This document shows positions 57,401-64,000 of a stretch of 64,000 nucleotides of DNA, in pieces. The notes under the pieces were generated by a model. It was not told the origin of the DNA and did not search any database. It worked only from the letters and a program-made list of their open reading frames with translations. The number at the start of each line of letters is the position of its first letter. The first letter of the stretch is position 1. The position numbers were made by a program, and so were the translations under genes. This DNA comes from Halomonas sp. CUBES01 (GTDB lineage Bacteria > Pseudomonadota > Gammaproteobacteria > Pseudomonadales > Halomonadaceae): the NCBI RefSeq assembly GCF_020991005.1, contig NZ_JAJLLW010000011.1, positions 1 through 64,000 of the forward strand, given 5' to 3'.

Positions 57401-57817
57401 ATGGCCACTATTGAACACAGCGCCATCGTCAGGGCAACGCCCGAGCAGGTGTTCGAGCTGCTCAGGCGCGTCGAGGATTTCGCCGACTATTCGGATCTGA
57501 TTCGTGCCATCGACCCGTTGGGTGACGACCGTTACCGGTGGCACGTGCGCGCACTGAGCATGGACTGGACGTTTGATGTCGTGATTACCGAGATCCAGCC
57601 GCCCAAGGTGCTCGCCTGGGAATCGGTAGACGGGGTGAAAAACCAGGGTCGCTATTATCTGCGCGAGGTGCCGGAAGGCACCGAAGTGGCGCTGACGCTT
57701 AGCTACGAAATCGGCAGCCGGTTCATGGAAAAGGCGGTCAACAAGGCGGCGACGCCGCTGGTGGGTAAGGTCAGCCGTCAGATTCTCGAGCGGGTGGAGG
57801 CACGGCTGCAGGTCTAG
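57401..57817 (+). CDS. START/SRPBCC family protein (RatA/Coq10-like)
   Basis: The 138-residue protein has the SRPBCC lipid-binding fold: an N-terminal strand IEHSAIVRATPEQVFELLRR, a central VLAWESVDGVKNQGRYYL with the buried-loop pattern, and a long C-terminal amphipathic helix ending LERVEARLQV. Relatives include ubiquinone-binding Coq10 and RatA. It is preceded by AAGGG and stands alone. A ligand cannot be inferred. A 12-bp bulged stem (57839-57872) after the gene may end transcription, though without a T-run. Confidence 0.78.
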   Translation: MATIEHSAIVRATPEQVFELLRRVEDFADYSDLIRAIDPLGDDRYRWHVRALSMDWTFDVVITEIQPPKVLAWESVDGVKNQGRYYLREVPEGTEVALTLSYEIGSRFMEKAVNKAATPLVGKVSRQILERVEARLQV

Positions 57818-57888
57818 GCTTATGATGCCGCGCCGATACCAGGCTGACGCTTCAGGCCGGCGTCATGCCTGGCAGCAGCTTAACGCGA

Positions 57889-58128
57889 TCAGGTTGGTTT
57901 ATGCATGGAGGCATCGAGGTGGTCGACCACCTCGGCCCAGTCGGCGTCCTCCTCGACCGCTTCCTTCAGAAACTCCGCCTGTCCTTCATTCCAGCAGGGC
58001 GCATCGGCGAGCGGCATGGTGTCGGGAAGCGGCGCATGGCGCTGAATGAAGCGCTCGATCGAAGCAGTATCGGATGCCAGCCCCAATTGTTCGAACAGCT
58101 CGCTGAAGTAATGCACCGGCTTTTCCAT
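57889..58128 (-). CDS. DUF2789 family protein
   Basis: The 79-residue acidic, helical protein fits the DUF2789 family of gammaproteobacteria: HYFSELFEQLGLASD, IERFIQRHAPLP, then WNEGQAEFLKEAVEEDADWA and DHLDASM. No function is known for the family. It has no signal peptide and stands between the convergent START-like gene and the ansA gene on the same strand. Confidence 0.8.
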   Translation of the reverse strand: MEKPVHYFSELFEQLGLASDTASIERFIQRHAPLPDTMPLADAPCWNEGQAEFLKEAVEEDADWAEVVDHLDASMHKPT

Positions 58129-58226
58129 AAAGCGTACCCCTTTCAGTTCATTGGATGTGCTTTCACCTTAGCGTTATACGCCGAGATTGCCAGGTGTGTA
58201 TTTAACGCTCAGCGTCCATTGATCCC

Positions 58227-59300
58227 CTAGCGTTCACCTACCAGAGGGGTCACGAAGCGTTGCCGCCGGTCTTCGTCGCTGAGCGGCTGGGCCAGTAGAT
58301 GTACGAGCTTGCAGAAGGCCGCTTCCGGCGTCATGCCATCTCCGGACAAGACGCCCGCGTCGTGAAGGTCTTTGCCCGCCGCATAAGCCCCCAGATGCAC
58401 GCTGCCTTGAGGGCACTGACTGATCGCGGCGAGCAGCTTGCCTTCGCCGCTGGCCTTTGCAAGCACGGCCAGCAGCGCAGCGTCGTCGGGCAGATTGCCG
58501 GCCCCCCACAGCTGCAACACCGCCCCCTTGACCCGCTCGTCATCCAGCCAGGCCGCCAGCTGCCAGGCGCTGATGCCTGGCCAGAGCACCAGTCGGACAA
58601 TGGCGCCATCGCCCATGGGCGTGTAGTCGGGTAGCTCGAACCGGGGGGGCCCGCGTTGCTGATCCGCCAGGCAGCGACTGGGGTAGTGGACGATATCGTC
58701 GCCCACCCGCTCGCCCAGCAGCGGGTAGTTGGGGCTGGCAAACGCGTCGGCCGCCTCGCTGTGCTGCTTGATGGCACGAACGCCGCGCAGCAGCTTGCCG
58801 TGAAAGTAAATGGCGACCTCTTTTACCTTGGGCTCGGTGGCGCAGCGCAGCGCGCCGTAGAGGTTGCCCAGCGCATCGCTGCCCGGGGCCTCGAGGGGCT
58901 GCATGGCGCCGGTAAGAATCACCGGGCGATCGACTCCCTGAAGCTGGTAGGCAAGGCTGGCGGCCGTCCAGCTCAGCGTGTCGGTGCCATGAATGACCAC
59001 AACGCCGTGATAGTCGGCCAGGCGCGTGGCGATATCATTGGCCAGCTGCGCCCAGTGGCCAGGCGTGGCAGTGCTTGAATCAATCAGCGGCGCATAGCTG
59101 AGCACGTCGTAAGCGGGCATAACCTGTTGCAGCGCGAGTGGCAACTGGCCAAACGCCCGCGCCAGCCGCGCGTCGATATCGCCGGCGGGGCTTAGCCCGT
59201 GATCGCCTGGTCGCATACCCAGCGTGCCGCCGGTATAGATGATCAACAGGCGAGGACCGACCGTTGAGGTGATAGGCTTGGAGGAAGAAGGGGCGCTCAC
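58227..59300 (-). CDS. ansA: Type I L-asparaginase
   Basis: The 357-residue enzyme hydrolyses asparagine to aspartate. Both catalytic threonine motifs are present: LLIIYTGGTLGMRP near residue 21 and VVVIHGTDTLSWTA near residue 98. LTGAMQPLEAPGSDA and VLQLWGAGNLP are also typical. No signal peptide is seen, so it is the cytoplasmic AnsA type. Its ATG overlaps the stop of the upstream MFS gene (ATGA), which suggests that the transporter supplies or exports a related compound. Confidence 0.93.
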   Translation of the reverse strand: MSAPSSSKPITSTVGPRLLIIYTGGTLGMRPGDHGLSPAGDIDARLARAFGQLPLALQQVMPAYDVLSYAPLIDSSTATPGHWAQLANDIATRLADYHGVVVIHGTDTLSWTAASLAYQLQGVDRPVILTGAMQPLEAPGSDALGNLYGALRCATEPKVKEVAIYFHGKLLRGVRAIKQHSEAADAFASPNYPLLGERVGDDIVHYPSRCLADQQRGPPRFELPDYTPMGDGAIVRLVLWPGISAWQLAAWLDDERVKGAVLQLWGAGNLPDDAALLAVLAKASGEGKLLAAISQCPQGSVHLGAYAAGKDLHDAGVLSGDGMTPEAAFCKLVHLLAQPLSDEDRRQRFVTPLVGER

Positions 59301-60526
59301 GGCGTCTCCTTATGTAGGCTGTCAACGTCTTCATTGTGAACCAATAGCTGTCCGGCGCTATCGTCGAGGCGGCGATTGCGCCCGGCCAGCAGGGCAAAGC
59401 CGGCACATATGCCCAGTAGCGTAATCAATAGCCAGGCGATCTGGCCACCGCTGGCTTCATGCTGCAGCAGCAGGCCTACCCCGAACGGGCCCAGGGCCGC
59501 AATGGTGTAGCCACCGCCTTGAACTAGCCCCGATAGCTGCCCCGACAGGCGCGCATTGGCCGTGCGCAGGACCAGCAAGCTAAGCGCCAGGCTGAAACTC
59601 CCGCCCTGACCCAGCCCGAGTAATATCGCGCCCGGCCATTGCCAGTTCAAGGGCGCTATCAGCAGCATCCATAAGCCACAGCCAGTACACAGCAGTACGC
59701 ACAGCAGTGCCGGGCGCTGATCGCGTCCCAGGCGGGCAAACCATGGCGCGGTTAGCGCAGAAGCCAACTGACAGAGTATTGAAATGGCCATGGTAAGGCC
59801 GGCGGCGGTTTCGCTGTAGCCGCGGTAGACCAGCAGCGTCGGCAGCCATCCAAACACGATATACGCCATCGATGATTGAATGCCCATGAACAGCATGACG
59901 TACCAGGTCAGCGGTTGGCGGAGCAGCCTGAGCGCGCCGGTGTGCGGGGTCGATGCCGGGGCGGAAGCGGTTTGGGTGATGGGCATGTAAATCACCCATA
60001 ACACCAGCGCTGCCAAGGCCAGCAAAGACCAGCTCATCAAGCTGGCTTGCCAGCTACCCAGATAGTGGGTCAGCGGCACGCTCAGCCCGGCACCGAGCGC
60101 GCCCCCCAGACACAGGGCCATGGTGTAAAGGCCGGTCAGGAGATCGGCGCTTTGGGGGAGTTGGCGTTTGACCAGTGCCGGCAGCAGCGTGCCGGCAAGA
60201 CCAATGGCGGCGCCAGCCAGGGCCGAGCCAAGGAACAAAACCCCAGGCCAAGGCAGACCACGCAGCACCAGTCCCGCGAGGAGGAGGCAAAGCGCCGCGC
60301 TTAACGCACGTTCGCTGCCAATCCGCTGTGCCAGTAACGGCGCCAGCGGCGCCGCGAGGCCCAGAAACAACACCGGCAAGGTGGTGAGCACGCCGGCGGC
60401 CGTCGCGGATAGGCCAGCAACGTCCTGGAGGCGGTTGAGTAAGGGGGCGACAGACGACATCGCGGGGCGAAGGTTGAGCCCCACGATCACCATCAGTGCA
60501 ATAAAAACGCTATGCCGTGCCCGCAT
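59297..60526 (-). CDS. MFS transporter, CynX/NimT-like
   Basis: The 409-residue protein has 12 hydrophobic helices and the CynX-type N-terminus: LMVIVGLNLRPAMSSVAPLL, then helices around LLAQRIGSERALS (loop 2-3), and the second-half GFWLPTLL-like GWLPTLLVYRGYSETAAGL. Members include cyanate and 2-nitroimidazole transporters, but most are uncharacterised. Translational coupling to the asparaginase gene hints at an amino-acid or amide substrate; this is inference. Upstream lies a gene of unknown function on the same strand. Confidence 0.85.
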   Translation of the reverse strand: MRARHSVFIALMVIVGLNLRPAMSSVAPLLNRLQDVAGLSATAAGVLTTLPVLFLGLAAPLAPLLAQRIGSERALSAALCLLLAGLVLRGLPWPGVLFLGSALAGAAIGLAGTLLPALVKRQLPQSADLLTGLYTMALCLGGALGAGLSVPLTHYLGSWQASLMSWSLLALAALVLWVIYMPITQTASAPASTPHTGALRLLRQPLTWYVMLFMGIQSSMAYIVFGWLPTLLVYRGYSETAAGLTMAISILCQLASALTAPWFARLGRDQRPALLCVLLCTGCGLWMLLIAPLNWQWPGAILLGLGQGGSFSLALSLLVLRTANARLSGQLSGLVQGGGYTIAALGPFGVGLLLQHEASGGQIAWLLITLLGICAGFALLAGRNRRLDDSAGQLLVHNEDVDSLHKETP

Positions 60527-60535
60527 GAGTCCGTC

Positions 60536-61039
60536 TTATTTCAGGTGGGGGCGCAGGTCTCCCCGCACGGCATCGAGCAGCGTAATGAAGTGATAGTCGT
60601 CGGGGGCATCGAGGCAATCGACGCGCACGCTGGTGCGCATGCCTTTATCCACCTGAACCTGATCGAAAATTTCCAGGGTCAGCTTGCGCGCCGGCTTATC
60701 ACCGGGGGCAAGCGTACCCTCTTCCAGCGTGAAGGTTTCGATGAGCGTCACCCTGACCCGGGTGCTGTTGCCTTCGCTGAGCACCCGACGCACGAACAGC
60801 CAGCCTTCGCAGGGCAGGGCGTGCTGGTCGTCCCGCGTGCGCAGGAAAAGCGTGCGGTAACAGGCGCCTTCCGCTGACGCCTTTTCCGCCATGCTGCGAT
60901 ATGCCTGCACGACCTGCGTCGATGAGGCATTGGCATCTTCCAGGCGTTGTACAACGCCAAGGTGCTCTCTGGTTAACTGGTCTTGGCGCTGGAACGTCTG
61001 CCACTGACGGTACTGCGCAATAAGTTGGGAAGACGCCAT
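60536..61039 (-). CDS. Hypothetical protein
   Basis: I do not recognise this family. The 167-residue protein has a helical N-terminal third (MASSQLIAQYRQWQTFQRQ and onward to about residue 60) and a strand-rich remainder with repeated charged segments (VRVTLIETFTLEEG, KLTLEIFDQVQVDKG) ending HFITLLDAVRGDLRPHLK. There is no signal peptide or membrane helix. GGAG 5 nt upstream sets ATG 61039. It lies 9 bp before the MFS-ansA pair, so it may share their transcript. Confidence 0.7.
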   Translation of the reverse strand: MASSQLIAQYRQWQTFQRQDQLTREHLGVVQRLEDANASSTQVVQAYRSMAEKASAEGACYRTLFLRTRDDQHALPCEGWLFVRRVLSEGNSTRVRVTLIETFTLEEGTLAPGDKPARKLTLEIFDQVQVDKGMRTSVRVDCLDAPDDYHFITLLDAVRGDLRPHLK

Positions 61040-61069
61040 GATCACTCCATGAAAACAGGTGCTTGATGA

Positions 61070-61090
61070 GTAGCCCGATAAAAGGGCTAC
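61070..61090. other. Hairpin between rhlE and the hypothetical gene
   Basis: GTAGCCC/GGGCTAC with a 7-nt loop, 24 bp after the rhlE stop. There is no T-run on the minus strand, so termination would be weak or Rho-assisted. Confidence 0.45.
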
Positions 61091-61114
61091 CTTCGCATAT
61101 TCTTTAACACCGAG

Positions 61115-62368
<1,254 letters not shown>

Positions 62369-62702
62369 GCGTTCTCCCAGCGGCCATATACGCATGCCGA
62401 GGGCATCGTTATACAGCGCACTGTTAAATGATTGAGGGTGAAGGGCGCTACGCAAGCGCTAATAACCGTAATGAATTGAAGATAACAGTGGCCAGCCACG
62501 ACAGAATCGATAATGGGCCTCTCATCGGCATGCCGGAAAGGGCGCAAGAGGCTGGTGACGAGTTTCACTCATAACGAACGATTGATTAAGCAACCACTAT
62601 ACCATGCAATTGACGTTCAGTCTGGTGCCGTATCGCGATGGGCCTGATGCCGTGTCGCGGTTCTGCTGGCAGGCAGGGGGCTTGGTTGATGGTCTGTTCA
62701 TG
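62369..62702 (-). promoter_or_regulatory. rhlE: Long leader and promoter region of rhlE
   Basis: No gene is visible in these 334 bp. On the minus strand TGG-TATAGT (62604-62596) is an extended -10 element; the -35 is poor. It would give a leader of about 220 nt, unusually long for this window. Upstream of it (62605-62702) lies the end of pqiC-side sequence with no clear terminator. Confidence 0.4.
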
Positions 62703-63284
62703 CTATTGAACATCCTTCAGCGCCCGCGCAATCTGTTCGCCTACGCGATCCCAGCTTTTACCCAGGGCGCGAACCAATGCTGGGTAGCCGTCTTCGGCAA
62801 GGGGGGTGTCGGTCTGGAAGGTGTTCATCGACAGCACGTTGTTCTGATGATCAAGCAGCTGCCACTGGCCGCTGGCAATGGCGAGGCCGTCATGGCGACC
62901 CTGGAACTGGTCTACTTCCAAGCGTAGCGTGATTGCCTGGTCGTCGCCAGCGGCGTTCCGAACCACGCGCCATGCAGGCAGTGCCGCCGACAAGCGGGCG
63001 CGCAGGCCGCGTTCCAGCTGTCGGCCAAGCGCTTCTGCCCACTGATGGCCATTGGCTTCATGCAGGGTGATGTCATCGGTTTGCATGACGATGCCCTCGA
63101 CATCCAGGTAGTGCGGTAAGCGAGGCGTGGTCACTTCGACCACGCCTTCGGGCTCACTCGGCGCACTGGATAGCGCCCCGCCCGGCAGCACATAGCGGCT
63201 GGCCGATGGGGAGCTGCTGGCGCAGGCGCCAAGCATCAGCGGCAGCAGGAGTATCAGCATTGTTTTTTGGGCGATGTGACGCAT
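62703..63284 (-). CDS. pqiC: PqiC/YmbA-type lipoprotein (ABC-type transport auxiliary)
   Basis: The 193-residue protein has a lipoprotein signal (LILLLPLMLGAC, lipobox LGAC with Cys20) and a DUF330 domain with RYVLPGG, VEGIVMQTDDITLHEANGHQWAEALGRQ and LEVDQFQGRHDG. PqiC sits in the outer membrane and docks the PqiB needle that spans the periplasm. It begins 9 bp after the MCE gene, with AAGGA upstream, as in E. coli pqiABC. Confidence 0.88.
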   Translation of the reverse strand: MRHIAQKTMLILLLPLMLGACASSSPSASRYVLPGGALSSAPSEPEGVVEVTTPRLPHYLDVEGIVMQTDDITLHEANGHQWAEALGRQLERGLRARLSAALPAWRVVRNAAGDDQAITLRLEVDQFQGRHDGLAIASGQWQLLDHQNNVLSMNTFQTDTPLAEDGYPALVRALGKSWDRVGEQIARALKDVQ

Positions 63285-63293
63285 TATCGGTCC

Positions 63294-64000
63294 TTACTCG
63301 CGCGGCGCGCGGGGAGTGGGGTCGTCGGTGTCGACATTGTCGAACAGCAGCGCACGGGGGTTGTCGCTGAGCGTACGGGTCAATGGCTGTACATCGCGCA
63401 TGAGTCGGTCAAGGCGTTCGACCGCTGACGTCAGGTCCTGGTAGGCAGCTGACTCGGGGGACAGTCCTTCCAGGGTTTTCTGAAGCTCCTCAAGGGTGCG
63501 GTTGACGTTGCCGCCCAGCGACTGGGTCTCGGGGTCGTTGAGTAGCTGATTGAGCGAGACGCTGATGCCACGAACTTCTTCAAGCACGGACTCGGAGGCC
63601 TGCAGATTGCGATCCAGGCCGGTTAGTAGCGGTTCGATTTCCAGGGAGTTGAGCTTGTCGAGCAGATCCGTTACCTGAGCCTGAATTTGCGCAAAGCCGC
63701 CAGACGTGGTGGGAAAGACGGTGCGCTCGGAGAAGGATTCCGGGACGTATTGTGCTTCCAGTTCGCGGCGGAAGTTCAAGTCCACGAACATGGCGCCGGT
63801 CAACAGGTTGCCATTTTTAAGCGAGGCGCGCAGTCCCAAGGTAAACATCCGCTTGAAGCGGGCATCCCACTCGTTCAGATCCACGTCGGTATTCTCGATG
63901 CCCAGGCGCTGGGGTTCGATGCGGATCAACACCGGAATGGCGAACTGTTCGCGTGAATCGGGCTGGGGCGCGGTGAAATTCCACGGCACCGATGCGACCG
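63294..64000 (-). CDS. pqiB: MCE domain protein PqiB, C-terminal part (runs off the window)
   Basis: The frame is open to the right window edge, so only the last about 235 residues are seen. They hold the end of an MCE region (PVLIRIEPQRLG; LGLRASLKNGNLLTGAMFVDLNF) and a long C-terminal helical stretch with heptads (VTDLLDKLNSLEIEPLLTGL to DNPRALLFDN). PqiB forms a hexameric tunnel for lipid movement between membranes. PqiC follows directly. Confidence 0.88.
   Translation of the reverse strand, partial: VASVPWNFTAPQPDSREQFAIPVLIRIEPQRLGIENTDVDLNEWDARFKRMFTLGLRASLKNGNLLTGAMFVDLNFRRELEAQYVPESFSERTVFPTTSGGFAQIQAQVTDLLDKLNSLEIEPLLTGLDRNLQASESVLEEVRGISVSLNQLLNDPETQSLGGNVNRTLEELQKTLEGLSPESAAYQDLTSAVERLDRLMRDVQPLTRTLSDNPRALLFDNVDTDDPTPRAPRE

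Overview
The window reads as chromosomal core DNA of a moderately GC-rich gammaproteobacterium, most likely a halophile of the Halomonadaceae (Halomonas-like). This rests on Pseudomonas/Oceanospirillales-type gene order (cvpA-purF-metZ; purN-purM-perM-hda; lexA/psrA-ykuD-nagZ-hpt), many acidic secreted proteins (YceI, MetQ, a Glu-rich coiled-coil protein), and a phasin. I see no mobile element, prophage, CRISPR array or rRNA. There is one tRNA, tRNA-Val(GAC). Genus assignment is inference.

Layout. 1-7.4 kb: cvpA end, purF, metZ, a cytochrome b561/YceI pair, a MATE pump, and a convergent purine-type permease. 7.6-12.5 kb: a diguanylate cyclase-phhB-aromatic aminotransferase run, siroheme methyltransferase, and a membrane-anchored coiled-coil protein. 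12.6-18.3 kb: short Mrp, dcd, purN-purM, divergent perM-hda, phasin. 18.6-24.7 kb: fumC, a membrane EEP-family hydrolase, tRNA-Val, then a methionine operon (metN-metI-metQ-msrC). That operon has a strong sigma70 promoter, a SAM-II-type riboswitch and an intrinsic terminator in its leader. 25-32.8 kb: riboflavin synthase, then a nucleobase salvage and transport run (azgA-type permease, apt, gpt, ung, upp, uraA), then molybdenum cofactor genes mobB, a fused moaC-moaD, and moaE.

32.8-42.7 kb: RNase J, purU, lexA, psrA with a PsrA-like operator, a signal-less YkuD protein, nagZ, hpt, and the divergent ppsR/ppsA pair. 42.8-50 kb: gamma-glutamyltranspeptidase, membrane-anchored glycerophosphodiesterase, rraA, acnB. 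50.2-57.4 kb: miaE, a 1298-residue SARP-like regulator (winged helix/BTAD, degenerate cyclase-like domain, AAA ATPase, TPR), ykgJ, and queC-queE-queD, where QueD is a two-domain protein. 57.4-64 kb: a START-like protein, DUF2789, an MFS-asparaginase pair, an unknown protein, rhlE, and pqiC/pqiB (pqiB runs off the window).

The genes form a coherent one-carbon, purine, methionine and cofactor neighbourhood: de novo purine genes (purF, purN, purM), formyl-THF balancing (purU), salvage (apt, gpt, hpt, upp) with permeases, and methionine synthesis, uptake and repair (metZ, metNIQ, msrC) under SAM control. The most unusual items are the SAM-II-type riboswitch with tandem terminator, the MoaC-MoaD fusion, the two-domain QueD whose halves seem to carry complementary parts of one active site, the pseudo-cyclase SARP regulator, and the likely cytoplasmic YkuD protein beside nagZ. 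All assignments come from reading the sequence; no database search was run.
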